A stretch of 64,000 bases of DNA from JACKFE01 sp050248735 (GTDB lineage Bacteria > Nitrospirota > Nitrospiria > Nitrospirales > UBA8639), in contig JBFWRU010000015.1 in assembly GCA_050248735.1 (NCBI GenBank), positions 1 through 64,000 on the forward strand, read 5' to 3'. The first letter of the stretch is position 1. Every line of letters starts with the position of its first letter. The translations under genes and the position numbers were made by a program. This document shows positions 27,937-37,382 of the stretch, piece by piece. The notes beneath the pieces are model-generated. The model did not search any database. It saw nothing but the letters and a program-made list of their open reading frames with translations, and was not told where the DNA came from.

Positions 27937-28644
27937 ATGAATCCTTTCCCTAAAAAATCCGGCATTCAGTCCTGGCCCCTAGAGGAACGGCCACGGGAAC
28001 TTCTTCTCCAGAAAGGCCCACAGGGTCTTTCCGACGCGCAATTATTGGCCATTTTGTTGCGTATGGGAAAACGAAAATCCTCTGCCGTTGAGGTGGCGAT
28101 GGATGTTCTCAGGCGGCTGAATGGATTGCGAGGATTGGCGAATCGCAGCCGAGAGGAATTGTGCGCCGTTCCAGGGATCGGGCCGGCAAAAGCGGCCCAG
28201 GTTTTAGCGGCCCTGGAATTAGGGAAGCGTGCTCTGGCGACACCGCTAACGGCCGGGCTCCAGGTCCGTGGCAGTCGGGAAATCTATCAACATTATTACC
28301 CCATTCTCCGGGATATCCGCCATGAACTGTTTAAAGCCGTGTTATTGGATGCTAAGCATCGGATGATTCGAGATATCACGGTTTCCGAAGGAAGTCTGAC
28401 GGTGAGTATTGTTCATCCACGGGAAGTATTCAATTTGGCCGTCAGGGAATCGGCGGCGGCGGTTATTTTTATCCATAATCACCCAAGCGGTGATCCACAG
28501 CCCAGCGAAGAGGATCATGCCTTGACCCGCCGCCTGATCGAAGCCGGGGAGATTCTTGGCATTCGTGTGCTGGACCACATTGTGATCGGTGACGGTCGGT
28601 ATGTCAGTTTTGCCGATGAAGGTTGGATGAAATTGCCGACTTAA
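27937..28644 (+). CDS. radC: RadC-family JAB/MPN protein
   Basis: About 235 residues. The N-terminal helix-hairpin-helix region (LCAVPGIGPAKAAQVLAALELG) is followed by the MPN domain with the JAMM motif HNHPSGDPQPSEED, which should bind a metal ion. It ends with the family signature LDHIVIGDGRYVSFADEG. Despite its name, a direct role in DNA repair is not established. The start is taken at ATG 27937; an upstream GTG at 27907 is possible. It diverges from rsmD. Confidence 0.93.
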   Translation: MNPFPKKSGIQSWPLEERPRELLLQKGPQGLSDAQLLAILLRMGKRKSSAVEVAMDVLRRLNGLRGLANRSREELCAVPGIGPAKAAQVLAALELGKRALATPLTAGLQVRGSREIYQHYYPILRDIRHELFKAVLLDAKHRMIRDITVSEGSLTVSIVHPREVFNLAVRESAAAVIFIHNHPSGDPQPSEEDHALTRRLIEAGEILGIRVLDHIVIGDGRYVSFADEGWMKLPT

Positions 28645-28828
28645 AAAAACCTCCTTGCCGGGGTTCAGCATTTCCGTGTTCAGGAGACATGCTTTCTTCC
28701 TCATTCATTATCCCCAAAGTAGCTTTTCATAGGATTTTCATGGTAGAAATAGTAGAAATATATGATTAACAAAGGGTTTGCCTTCCCAGAGATTTTCACT
28801 GGCTACCTCGAATGATCAAAGGTCAAGC

Positions 28829-29122
28829 ATGGGGCATATTTCCAAAACTGAAGTGGAAAAAGTGGCCGATTTAGCTAGGCTGGATTTGACGGAGTCTGAA
28901 AAATCGGTATTTGGTGAGCAATTAAGTCAAATTCTAGAATATGTCGATCAATTACAAGCCGTCCAGACTGAGGGTATTCCGCTGACCTCTTCGGTGGCGG
29001 AGATCCCGTCCGAATGGCGGGAGGATATTGTGGTTCAGGGGTTGAGTGTGGAGGAGGCGTTGGCCAATGCCCCGGAATCCGATCGAGGATTGTTTTTGGT
29101 ACCCAAAATTTTAGGAAAGTAG
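28829..29122 (+). CDS. gatC: Asp/Glu-tRNA amidotransferase subunit C
   Basis: A 97-residue protein, starting MGHISKTEVEKVADLARLD, a clear GatC N-terminus. It has the pattern of the belt-like subunit that wraps GatA and GatB. GatCAB converts Glu-tRNA(Gln) and Asp-tRNA(Asn) to the amide forms. An upstream in-frame ATG (28778) is unlikely. gatA and gatB lie downstream but are separated by panD and by two membrane-associated genes. Confidence 0.95.
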   Translation: MGHISKTEVEKVADLARLDLTESEKSVFGEQLSQILEYVDQLQAVQTEGIPLTSSVAEIPSEWREDIVVQGLSVEEALANAPESDRGLFLVPKILGK

Positions 29123-29131
29123 GAAGAAGGT

Positions 29132-29497
29132 ATGTATCGGCAACTTTTGCGTTCAAAAATTCATCGAGCGACCGTAACCGATTCCAATCTTGAATATGAA
29201 GGAAGCCTCACGATTGATGAGGATTTAATGGATCGAGCGGGCATTTTACCGTATGAAATGGTTATTGTGTCGAACATTAATAACGGTGAACGGTTTTCCA
29301 CCTATGCCTTGGCCGGTATGCGAGGGAAAGGCGAGATTATTCTGAATGGCCCAACTGCCCGAAAAGGTGTGGTCGGCGATCGAGTGATCATTTTTTGCTA
29401 TGAATTTTTTAACGAGGAGGAAGCGAAACGGCATTCTCCCAAAATCATTCAAGTCGACGGACAAAATCGAATCAAAACGGCTTCCCATCCTAAGTGA
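29132..29497 (+). CDS. panD: Aspartate 1-decarboxylase
   Basis: A 121-residue pyruvoyl enzyme that makes beta-alanine for pantothenate. The self-cleavage site is the Gly-Ser in YEGSLTID (near residue 25), and NGERFSTYALAG and GPTARKGVVGD are family motifs. A GGAAGAAGG site precedes the ATG. It sits 9 bp after gatC and 70 bp before gatA, an unusual insertion inside the gat genes that may couple aspartate use and CoA precursor supply (inference). Confidence 0.97.
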   Translation: MYRQLLRSKIHRATVTDSNLEYEGSLTIDEDLMDRAGILPYEMVIVSNINNGERFSTYALAGMRGKGEIILNGPTARKGVVGDRVIIFCYEFFNEEEAKRHSPKIIQVDGQNRIKTASHPK

Positions 29498-29567
29498 GCA
29501 ATTCTTGTGGTTGCCCCCGTTGAACCGCCTCGGCTTGCAAGAGATAGGTTTACCTTTCGGTTTCTGA

Positions 29568-31040
29568 ATGTCCCTTTTTAAACTCACGCTCAAAGAACTT
29601 CAGGAAAAATTTACCCGCGGAGAGATCAGCGCGGTGGAAATCGCACGGTCATATCTGTTGCGACTGAATTCTGTGGAATCCAAAATCAAGGCCTATGTGA
29701 CCTTGAGGGATAAGGAATCCCTCCTGACGCAAGCCAACGCTATTGATCAGTCCTTGGTCGGGTGGAGGAAAACCCAGCCTTTGATGGCCATGCCGTTGGC
29801 CATTAAAGATAATATTTGCACAAAAGGTTTGCGTACCACCTGTTCCTCACGGATATTAGAACATTTCGTTCCGCCCTATGACGCCACGGTCATGGCTCGG
29901 TTAATTACCCATCAACCGTTGATTCTTGGGAAAACGAATCTGGATGAATTTGCGATGGGGTCTTCAACGGAGCATTCAGCTTTTGGGCCATCACGAAACC
30001 CTTGGAACCAAAAGTATATTCCCGGGGGATCCAGCGGTGGATCTGCCGCTGCCGTGGCCGCCGATGAATGTGTGGCGGCGTTAGGTTCCGATACCGGAGG
30101 GTCCATTCGACAACCGGCGGCCTGTTGTGGTGTGGTGGGATTGAAGCCTACGTATGGCCGGGTTTCGAGGTACGGCCTGGTAGCGTTTGCCTCCTCCCTG
30201 GATCAGATTGGTCCGATCACGAAAACGGTGACCGATGCAGCCATTCTCCTGAATTTTATCGCAGGGCATGATCCTCTGGATTCCACTTCCTCCCGACAGG
30301 ATACGCCTGATTTTACGAAGTCACTCAAAAAGAGAGATGTGAAAAAGCTGGTGATTGGCGTCCCTCAGGAATATTTTGCGGAAGGGTTGGATCCAGAAGT
30401 AAACGAGAGGGTGCAAGATGCGATTCAAACGCTGAAAGATTTGGGCGGCACCATCAAAGAAATTTCCCTGCCGTTCACCGACAAAGCGATTGCGACTTAC
30501 TATCTGATTGCGACCGCCGAAGCCAGTTCCAATCTCGCTCGATACGACGGTGTGAAGTTCGGGCTTCGAGCCAAAGAAACCAAGGAATTGGCTGAAATGT
30601 ATCGTCAGACCCGGTCACAGGGCTTTGGGCCGGAAGTCAAACGGCGGATTATGCTGGGAACCTATGCTCTGAGCGCCGGGTATTATGATGCGTATTATGC
30701 CAAAGCTCGGGCCGTCCGGACTTTGATTCAGCGTGATTTCTCCCAGGTTTTTCAGGAAGTGGATTTGTTGGTCAGTCCGGTCATGCCGACACCGGCGTTT
30801 CCCCTCGGGGAGCGTTTGGAAGATCCTTTACAGATGTATTTATCCGATGCGTATACCATTCCGTCCAGCCTGGCCGGCATTCCGGCTATCTCCATCCCCT
30901 GCGGGTTTAGTACAATGAAGCTGCCGATTGGATTGCAAATCATGGGTCGCCCTTTTGAAGAATTAACGGTCCTTCGTGCAGCCCATGCCTATGAACAAGC
31001 AACGACGTGGCATACAAAGCGGCCGGTTATCCGGTCATGA
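29568..31040 (+). CDS. gatA: Asp/Glu-tRNA amidotransferase subunit A
   Basis: A 490-residue amidase-signature protein of the usual length. The catalytic Lys is in PLAIKDNICTKG, the cis-Ser in GGSSGGSAAAVAADE, and the nucleophilic Ser in SDTGGSIRQPA. GatA hydrolyses glutamine to give ammonia for GatB. The ribosome site is weak. The gene lies between panD and a DUF948 gene. Confidence 0.97.
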   Translation: MSLFKLTLKELQEKFTRGEISAVEIARSYLLRLNSVESKIKAYVTLRDKESLLTQANAIDQSLVGWRKTQPLMAMPLAIKDNICTKGLRTTCSSRILEHFVPPYDATVMARLITHQPLILGKTNLDEFAMGSSTEHSAFGPSRNPWNQKYIPGGSSGGSAAAVAADECVAALGSDTGGSIRQPAACCGVVGLKPTYGRVSRYGLVAFASSLDQIGPITKTVTDAAILLNFIAGHDPLDSTSSRQDTPDFTKSLKKRDVKKLVIGVPQEYFAEGLDPEVNERVQDAIQTLKDLGGTIKEISLPFTDKAIATYYLIATAEASSNLARYDGVKFGLRAKETKELAEMYRQTRSQGFGPEVKRRIMLGTYALSAGYYDAYYAKARAVRTLIQRDFSQVFQEVDLLVSPVMPTPAFPLGERLEDPLQMYLSDAYTIPSSLAGIPAISIPCGFSTMKLPIGLQIMGRPFEELTVLRAAHAYEQATTWHTKRPVIRS

Positions 31041-31054
31041 AAGGATAGGGGATC

Positions 31055-31465
31055 ATGGTGGATCTTGCCGCAATCATTGTTGCAGTCGCGTTTGTGGTCC
31101 TCGTGGGGTATTTAGTCCCCACCATTCTTCAAGTCAAAAGGACGATTGGACAATCGGAACGTCTGTTGATTCGATTGAACCATGAATTGCCTGGGCTCAT
31201 TAAAGAAGTGAAGGGGACGAACGAAAATATTCGGGCGATGACCGAGCAGGCCAGGTTGGGCGTTGACCGGGCCACGGTGTTTCTCAATGCGGTGGGCGAT
31301 GTCGGGCAAACAGTGAATCATGTGCATCATGCGGTGAAAGGCAAAGGCGGAACGTTGCTTACGGGGGTGACCAGTTTACTGGCCGGGGTCAAAGCGGCTA
31401 CCTCTGTTATGAAACGTCGAGCCCATCATAAAGAACCAGAAGGAGGGCGATACTATGGCGACTAA
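31055..31465 (+). CDS. DUF948-family membrane protein
   Basis: A 136-residue protein. The N-terminal membrane helix (residues about 3-24) is followed by a long helical stretch with heptad-like spacing (IRLNHELPGLIKEVKGTNEN), the layout of DUF948 proteins. The function of this family is not known; some members are annotated as general stress proteins. It overlaps the YtxH gene by 11 bp, so the two are probably made together. The DUF948-YtxH pair is inserted between gatA and gatB. Confidence 0.8.
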   Translation: MVDLAAIIVAVAFVVLVGYLVPTILQVKRTIGQSERLLIRLNHELPGLIKEVKGTNENIRAMTEQARLGVDRATVFLNAVGDVGQTVNHVHHAVKGKGGTLLTGVTSLLAGVKAATSVMKRRAHHKEPEGGRYYGD

Positions 31466-31769
31466 TCATTCAGGTCCATCGGCCGGGTCCGTGGCGTTGG
31501 CATTTTTAAGCGGAGCGTTATTAGGGGCGGTAACGGCCATCGTGCTGGCCCCTCAGCCTGGACGAGAGTCCCGTGATCGTGTTTTGGGCTATGCACGGCG
31601 GACAGGGGAGGATTTGCGGGATTTAAAAGACCGGACTACCGATGCAGTGGAGGAAGTGGTGGGACGGGGCCGTGAGTTGGTGGATGAGATATCCTGTGCG
31701 GTCCGGGAAGCCATTGATGCCGGGCGCGACGCCATGCGGCGTGAGCGGGAAATGAATTCATTGGATTAG
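31455..31769 (+). CDS. YtxH-family small membrane protein
   Basis: A 104-residue protein. The N-terminal Gly/Ala-rich membrane helix (VALAFLSGALLGAVTAIVLA) followed by APQPGRESRDRV is the YtxH signature, and the rest is a charged amphipathic helix. YtxH proteins are linked to stress responses, but their biochemical role is unclear. It overlaps the DUF948 gene. Confidence 0.85.
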   Translation: MATNHSGPSAGSVALAFLSGALLGAVTAIVLAPQPGRESRDRVLGYARRTGEDLRDLKDRTTDAVEEVVGRGRELVDEISCAVREAIDAGRDAMRREREMNSLD

Positions 31770-31813
31770 GCCGGTGCAAATTCCGAATTAAGCCTTCTGC
31801 GGGAAACGATCGA

Positions 31814-33244
31814 ATGACCTATGAAGCTGTCATTGGGGTTGAGGTGCATGCTCAGCTCCAAACTCGGACGAAATTGTTCTGCGCTTGTCCTACCTCATTC
31901 GGACTTCCGGCCAATACCCAGGTGTGTCCCACATGTTTGGGATTGCCAGGAAGTCTGCCCGTGCTGAATCAACGGGCAGTGGAACTGGCGATTCGCGCGG
32001 GCCTGGCTCTTCAGTGTGAGTTGACCCCTTCCAATCAGTTCTCCAGAAAAAACTATTTTTATCCTGATCTGCCTAAGGGATATCAAATCTCTCAATATGA
32101 TTTGCCGATCTGCGGGTTGGGGTGGCTGGATATTTCCGTGAATGGAACTGCCAAACGCGTTCGTATCCGTCGGGCCCATCTTGAAGAGGATGCAGGGAAA
32201 AATCTTCATGAGGATCAGGGCGATGGAAGCGGAGTGGATCTGAACCGGGCGGGGACACCTTTGTTGGAAATCGTAACAGAGCCGGATTTGCATTCCTCAG
32301 ATGAAGTGGATGCGTATTTAAAAGCCCTCCGGGAATTATTGGTATATCTTGGAGTGTGTGACGGGAATATGGAGCAGGGCAGTTTTCGTTGTGAACCCAA
32401 TGTGTCGATCCGGCCGGTCGGAGAAAACCGTCTCGGTACCAAGGTCGAACTCAAAAATATTAATTCCTTCCGCTACGCCAAGGAGGCGGTGGAGTTTGAA
32501 ATTCGTCGTCAGCAGGAAGTTTTGGAAGAAGGAGGGACTCTCTGTCAGGAAACCCGGTTGTGGGATGTGCAAAAGGGACAAACGGCCGTGATGCGGAGCA
32601 AAGAGGAGGCCCACGACTATCGGTATTTCCCTGATCCTGATCTGTTGCCGGTTCAGTTGGATGAAGCTTGGATCAAAGATCTGGCTGGAACCACTCCTGA
32701 GTTGCCGGGAGCCAAACTTCAGCGATTTGTTATCGAGTATGGATTGCCGGAGTATGACGCCAAAATTCTGACCGAATCCAAGGAGCTGGCCGACTACTTT
32801 GAGTCTTGTGTCAAAGCGTTCCCCCAACCCAAAACGGTCAGTAATTGGGTGATGGGTGAACTCCTCCGTGAACTTAATCAACAAGGCCTTCGGGCGAATG
32901 CATCCCCGATGAGTCCAGAAAGGCTGGTCGAACTCTTGCAGTTGGTTGAAGAGGGGACTGTGAGTTTGAAGGTGGCCAGGGATCTTTTCCCTGAGCTCTA
33001 TTCTTCGGAGGAGCATCCCGCACAATTGGTTAAGGCCAAAGGGTTAGTGCAACTCTCCGATGACGGTCAACTGAGTGACATGATTGATACTGTGTTGGCC
33101 AAACATCCATCCCAGGTTGAACAGTATCGAAGCGGGAAGGAAACGGTCCTGGGATATTTGGTCGGACAGGTCATGAAGGCCTCTGGGGGAAAAGCCAATC
33201 CCGGAAAAGTGAATGGGCTGTTGAAAAGTAAGCTTTCCGCTTGA
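31814..33244 (+). CDS. gatB: Asp/Glu-tRNA amidotransferase subunit B
   Basis: A 476-residue protein. It starts YEAVIGVEVHAQL and has CxC...CPTCLGLPGSLPVLN with a zinc-site-like Cys set, DLNRAGTPLLEIVTEPD, and the RSKEEAHDYRYFPDPDL signature. It ends in the helical YqeY-like tail that binds tRNA. GatB phosphorylates the misacylated Glu or Asp before amidation. All three subunits are present in the window, so one of the amide-tRNA routes is used. Confidence 0.97.
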   Translation: MTYEAVIGVEVHAQLQTRTKLFCACPTSFGLPANTQVCPTCLGLPGSLPVLNQRAVELAIRAGLALQCELTPSNQFSRKNYFYPDLPKGYQISQYDLPICGLGWLDISVNGTAKRVRIRRAHLEEDAGKNLHEDQGDGSGVDLNRAGTPLLEIVTEPDLHSSDEVDAYLKALRELLVYLGVCDGNMEQGSFRCEPNVSIRPVGENRLGTKVELKNINSFRYAKEAVEFEIRRQQEVLEEGGTLCQETRLWDVQKGQTAVMRSKEEAHDYRYFPDPDLLPVQLDEAWIKDLAGTTPELPGAKLQRFVIEYGLPEYDAKILTESKELADYFESCVKAFPQPKTVSNWVMGELLRELNQQGLRANASPMSPERLVELLQLVEEGTVSLKVARDLFPELYSSEEHPAQLVKAKGLVQLSDDGQLSDMIDTVLAKHPSQVEQYRSGKETVLGYLVGQVMKASGGKANPGKVNGLLKSKLSA

Positions 33245-33322
33245 TCTAAGCGGCACTCCACGGTACAACCATTACAGTGAATATGTGAGCAAAATCATGA
33301 TTGAAAAAGGATTTCATCGGCA

Positions 33323-34609
33323 ATGAGTGAAATTATTGAAATCGGGTCTCGAATGATTCTGGATTCTCGTGGGAATCCGACGGTGGAAGTCGATGTGCGT
33401 CTGGCCAGTGGAGCCATTGGGCGGGCAGCCGTTCCCTCAGGGGCTTCAACGGGAACCCGGGAAGCCCTGGAATTGCGTGATGGGGATAAAAAACGATGGA
33501 TGGGGAAAGGAGTGTCAAAAGCCGTAACCGGTATCCAAAAGAAAATTCTTCCTGCGTTAGTGGGGTTGGAGGCCTTCGATCAAGTGGCTGTCGATGATCG
33601 TTTGATCAGGCTGGATGGGACCAAAGGCAAAACCAAGTTGGGAGCCAATGCCACTCTGGGCGTGTCCTTGGCGGTCGCCAGAGCGGCGGCAGAGGAGTTG
33701 GGTCTCCCGCTTTTCCGGTATTTGGGTGGAGTCTCAGCCAGGGAGTTGCCCGTTCCCATGATGAACATTATTAACGGTGGAGCGCATGCCGATAACGGTC
33801 TTGATCTTCAGGAATTCATGATCATGCCCGTGGGAGCTCCGAATTTTCACGAGGCACTCCGAATGGGGACCGAAATCTTTCATCATCTCAAGAGCCTTCT
33901 GAAAAATAAGAAACTGAGTACGGCTGTTGGGGATGAGGGAGGGTTTGCTCCGGAGATTCGATCCAATGAAGAGGCTCTGGATTGTATTCTTGAAGCCGTG
34001 GTACGAGCCGGGTATCGGGCGGGTCGGGATATCGTTTTGGCCTTGGACGCGGCTGCCAGTGAATTTTATGACCAAAAATCCTACCGGCTTCGCAACACCG
34101 GAGGTGGAAAGATGTCTGCAAACGAACTCGTGGATTATTATGCCGACTTGGTGAAGCAATACCCCATCGTTTCCATTGAGGATGGCTTGAACGAGAGTGA
34201 CTGGGCCGGTTGGAAGCGATTAACGGAACAGATCGGGGATCGTGTGCAGTTGGTGGGGGATGACTTGTTTGTGACCAACGTAGAATTTCTCGGGCGAGGC
34301 ATTCGGGAAGGAATTGGCAATGCTATTTTGATTAAAGTGAATCAAATCGGCACATTGACGGAGACGATTGAGGCCATCCGGATGGCTCAGCAAGCTGGCT
34401 ACGGGGTCATTGTTTCTCACCGGTCTGGCGAGACGGAAGACACTACGATTGCGGACCTGGCGGTCGGACTGAATGCCGGGCAAATAAAAACCGGATCCCT
34501 GTCACGAACTGATCGGCTGGCGAAATATAACCAATTACTCAGGATTGAGGAGACATTGGGCACTGCAGCGGTGTACCGTGGAAAAGCGGCATTGCCCATT
34601 TCATGTTGA
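33323..34609 (+). CDS. eno: Enolase
   Basis: A 428-residue protein. The N-terminal SRMILDSRGNPTVEVDV, the loop PSGASTGTREALELRDG, the metal and catalytic residues in ALDAAASEF and SIEDGLNESDWAGW, and the C-terminal SHRSGETEDTTIADLAVG are all standard. It interconverts 2-phosphoglycerate and phosphoenolpyruvate. The 3' end overlaps the start of the FtsB-like gene by 7 bp. Confidence 0.98.
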   Translation: MSEIIEIGSRMILDSRGNPTVEVDVRLASGAIGRAAVPSGASTGTREALELRDGDKKRWMGKGVSKAVTGIQKKILPALVGLEAFDQVAVDDRLIRLDGTKGKTKLGANATLGVSLAVARAAAEELGLPLFRYLGGVSARELPVPMMNIINGGAHADNGLDLQEFMIMPVGAPNFHEALRMGTEIFHHLKSLLKNKKLSTAVGDEGGFAPEIRSNEEALDCILEAVVRAGYRAGRDIVLALDAAASEFYDQKSYRLRNTGGGKMSANELVDYYADLVKQYPIVSIEDGLNESDWAGWKRLTEQIGDRVQLVGDDLFVTNVEFLGRGIREGIGNAILIKVNQIGTLTETIEAIRMAQQAGYGVIVSHRSGETEDTTIADLAVGLNAGQIKTGSLSRTDRLAKYNQLLRIEETLGTAAVYRGKAALPISC

Positions 34610-34971
34610 TGCCTTCACGACCCAATAACCGCAAAAAACGGGCTTCCCGTGGATTTTGGGGAGAAATGTTGGATCGGCTCCCCCTCATGGGGTTGTTTCT
34701 TGTTCTCAGTATTATGGCGGGCACCATGTTTTTTAGTGAAAAGGGATTACCTTTATATTTTCACATGCGGGAAACCCGTCAACAATTAAAAGATCAGATC
34801 AACCAGTTAGAAAATCTGAATGCCTCAATCCAAGCCGATATTGTGCGTATTCAACGTGATAACTATCGACTGGAAGAGTTGGCGAGAAGCCGGCTCGGGA
34901 TGGTTCGGTCAGGAGAAACCGTGTATCAATTTGTCGAACCTGCTCCTTCCTCGGTTACGGCTCGGCCTTAA
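34603..34971 (+). CDS. ftsB: FtsB/DivIC-family septum formation protein
   Basis: A 122-residue protein. A single membrane helix (residues about 28-46) is followed by a coiled coil (ETRQQLKDQINQLENLNASI) and ends in the RLGMVRSGETVYQFV motif of FtsB/DivIC. It would be a bitopic divisome protein that pairs with FtsL and FtsQ. The eno-ftsB order is common in Gram-negative bacteria. The start overlaps eno. Confidence 0.85.
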   Translation: MLMPSRPNNRKKRASRGFWGEMLDRLPLMGLFLVLSIMAGTMFFSEKGLPLYFHMRETRQQLKDQINQLENLNASIQADIVRIQRDNYRLEELARSRLGMVRSGETVYQFVEPAPSSVTARP

Positions 34972-35062
34972 GGCCTTGGCTTAGGCTTCTCTCCTCTACC
35001 TTTCCTCGGACAGCGGTGCGACCGGTTTCTGGGCTGACGATGGTCCAATTGGAGTCCTGTCT

Positions 35063-35980
35063 ATGAAAATCGGAAAACTTGTGATTGTGGGTCGCCCGAA
35101 TGTGGGGAAGTCGACACTTCTCAACGCCATGGTCGGAGAAAAAGTCGCGATCGTTTCCAATAAACCGCAGACTACGCGATCAGCCATTCTGGGTGTGGCG
35201 CACTTCCCGGATGGCCAGCTGATGATTTTGGACACTCCGGGATTGCACATCCCTCGGCATCGAATGAATGCCCAAATGGTACATGCGGCTATCGGGACAC
35301 TGAGCCAAGCGGATGTGGTGTATGTGGTAGTGGATAGTCAGGTCCCTCCAGGGCCGGGTGACCGGTTCGTGGTTCAGGAGGTGTTGAAGGCACAGAAAGA
35401 AAAATCGTTTCTCGGGGTGTTCCTGTTATTGAACAAAGCCGATGCCGTGGCAAAGCCTCGGTTGCTTCCGCTGATTCAGGAATATCAGGACTGGTTTTCC
35501 TGGACGGCCATTGTCCCCCTGTCGGCCAAAACAGGTTTACAGCTTTCCCGTATGATCGAGTTGACTTTTGGATGTCTGCCTGAGGGAACCGGTCAAGGGG
35601 TGGACCAGGATGTGTTCACCAACCAAACGATGAAGTCGATGGCGGGGGAAATTATTCGCGAGCAGGTCCTTCAGCGAACCCGCGCAGAATTACCCTATGC
35701 GGTCGGAGTCTCCATTGAACAATTTCTGGAAACTCCCACCCTCACCGAAATTCATGCGGTTATTTGGGTGGAGAAGTCCAGTCAGAAAGGTATCATCATT
35801 GGCAAAGGCGGGCTTCGGTTAAAGGAAATTGGCCAGGGTGCGCGGGAGGAAATGGAGCGGTTGTTTCAGATGAAAATCTTCTTGAACGTCTGGGTAAAGG
35901 TGCAGGAAGGCTGGCGGGACAATCCTCAACTCCTGATGGACATGGGGTATGGGACGGAGGGAGCGACTTTTGGCTCGTAG
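35063..35980 (+). CDS. era: GTPase Era
   Basis: A 305-residue protein. G1 is GRPNVGKST, G2 is near QTTRS, G3 is DTPGLH, G4 is NKAD, G5 is SAKTG. The C-terminal KH domain includes IIIGKGGLRLKEIGQGAREEM. Era binds the 3' end of 16S rRNA during 30S assembly. GGAG is spaced 7 nt before the ATG. recO follows, a common pairing. Confidence 0.97.
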   Translation: MKIGKLVIVGRPNVGKSTLLNAMVGEKVAIVSNKPQTTRSAILGVAHFPDGQLMILDTPGLHIPRHRMNAQMVHAAIGTLSQADVVYVVVDSQVPPGPGDRFVVQEVLKAQKEKSFLGVFLLLNKADAVAKPRLLPLIQEYQDWFSWTAIVPLSAKTGLQLSRMIELTFGCLPEGTGQGVDQDVFTNQTMKSMAGEIIREQVLQRTRAELPYAVGVSIEQFLETPTLTEIHAVIWVEKSSQKGIIIGKGGLRLKEIGQGAREEMERLFQMKIFLNVWVKVQEGWRDNPQLLMDMGYGTEGATFGS

Positions 35981-36013
35981 ACGTTCCCCGAAATCCCGAG
36001 GGATGGCTGACGC

Positions 36014-36763
36014 ATGCCCTTACTGAAAACGCAGGCGGTCATTTTACGAAGTGATCGATGGGGGGATGCGGATCGAATTGTTACATTTTTCTCATTGCAG
36101 TTTGGGAAAATTCGCGGCGTGGCGCGAGGAGCCCGTCGCCTGAAATCCCGTTATAGCGGGGTTCTTGAGCCTTTCGGGGTTGTGGATCTGACCCTCTTTC
36201 AAAAAACTCCCGATTCGCTGGGGTCGATCAGTCAAATTGATCTGGTTTCAAGTTTTAAGGCCATCAGAGAAGATTTAGGAGTGATGACGGCCGCGGCCAG
36301 GATGGTGAGAATTGTGGAGTCCATCACGGCTGATCGAGATCCCAATCACCAGATGTTTTGGGCGCTGGTCCAAAGCTTGGAGATGTTGGAGCCGAAGGCA
36401 GACCTGCCCCTAACGGCCTTGCTTTTCCAAATTCATGTCCTGGGTCATACGGGATTTAAACCTCAAATTGAGCAATGTACGGAATGTGGGAGGCCTATCA
36501 TTGAAGATCCGCTGTGGTTTTCTCCTCGCTTGGGAGGAATTGTGTGTACGGGATGCGGACGGAATGGAATCGGACGGATAATTCCCCTCTCGAAAGGCAG
36601 TGCCGCTTTCATGGAACAGGCCAGGCGTCTCCCGCTTTCCTGCTTGCCCCGTTTAAGAGCGGCAGGGAAAGTTCGTATTGAGGTGACGGAGGCAATAGAA
36701 TCCTACTTTGAAGCTGTGGTGGGAAAGGCACTTCCTGAGTTTGAAAGCTGGGTATCTTCATAA
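36014..36763 (+). CDS. recO: DNA repair protein RecO
   Basis: A 249-residue protein. The N-terminal OB-fold (KTQAVILRSDRWGDADRIV, then GKIRGVARGARRLKSR) is followed by a helical domain with a zinc site built from CTECGRP and CTGCGR. RecO loads RecA onto SSB-coated DNA with RecR. It is in the era-recO arrangement. Confidence 0.95.
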   Translation: MPLLKTQAVILRSDRWGDADRIVTFFSLQFGKIRGVARGARRLKSRYSGVLEPFGVVDLTLFQKTPDSLGSISQIDLVSSFKAIREDLGVMTAAARMVRIVESITADRDPNHQMFWALVQSLEMLEPKADLPLTALLFQIHVLGHTGFKPQIEQCTECGRPIIEDPLWFSPRLGGIVCTGCGRNGIGRIIPLSKGSAAFMEQARRLPLSCLPRLRAAGKVRIEVTEAIESYFEAVVGKALPEFESWVSS

Positions 36764-36781
36764 GGAATAGAAGGGAGATAA

Positions 36782-37126
36782 ATGGATAAACCGCTTGAGC
36801 CACAGGATATGGAATGGCTTGATAAAGGGGTATTGGGAATCGTTTGGAATGATGGTCATCGGGGGGTCTATCCGGTCCGCCATTTGCGCCAGAATTGTCC
36901 GTGCGCCGGGTGTGTCGATGAATGGACGGGTGAGCGACGCATCAAGCCCGATTCAGTCCCGCTTCTCATTCTGCTTGAGGATATTGAGCCGGTCGGTCGG
37001 TATGCGTTTCGGTTTAAGTGGAGTGATGGGCACGATACGGGAATTTATGCCTTTACGGCTTTACGAGCCATGTGTCAATGCGATGTTTGCCAACCACATA
37101 AACCCAAAAGTAAACAGTTAGTGTAA
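36782..37126 (+). CDS. DUF971-family protein
   Basis: A 114-residue protein. It has the DUF971 pattern: an N-terminal beta region (VLGIVWNDGHRGVYPVRHLR) with Cys pairs CPCAGC and CQCDVC, and IEPVGRYAFRFKWSDGHDTGIY. The domain is also the N-terminal part of gamma-butyrobetaine hydroxylase-like proteins and is often associated with Fe-S cluster assembly. The Cys pairs could hold zinc or a cluster (inference). It is last in the plus-strand run. Confidence 0.88.
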   Translation: MDKPLEPQDMEWLDKGVLGIVWNDGHRGVYPVRHLRQNCPCAGCVDEWTGERRIKPDSVPLLILLEDIEPVGRYAFRFKWSDGHDTGIYAFTALRAMCQCDVCQPHKPKSKQLV

Positions 37127-37382
37127 ATCTTAACTTCGCCAGTTTTGGAGTTCCTATTTTGTTAGTGAGTTTGAAGAAATCTGCATGTTGAATCGGTAGC
37201 GATCTCTTCCAAAAGGACCGTTTGCCTGTCACCTTTAGTCATAACATACGCTTCGAATTCTTGTATGTGAAAGGTTTCTTAGAAAGGGAATCAATCCAAC
37301 AAGAGAGTATGGCTAAGGATCCTGAATGGGTTTCAGGACTGTTAAGGAGAAACTTTAAGCGGGAAAGAGGGTATGAGCGATC

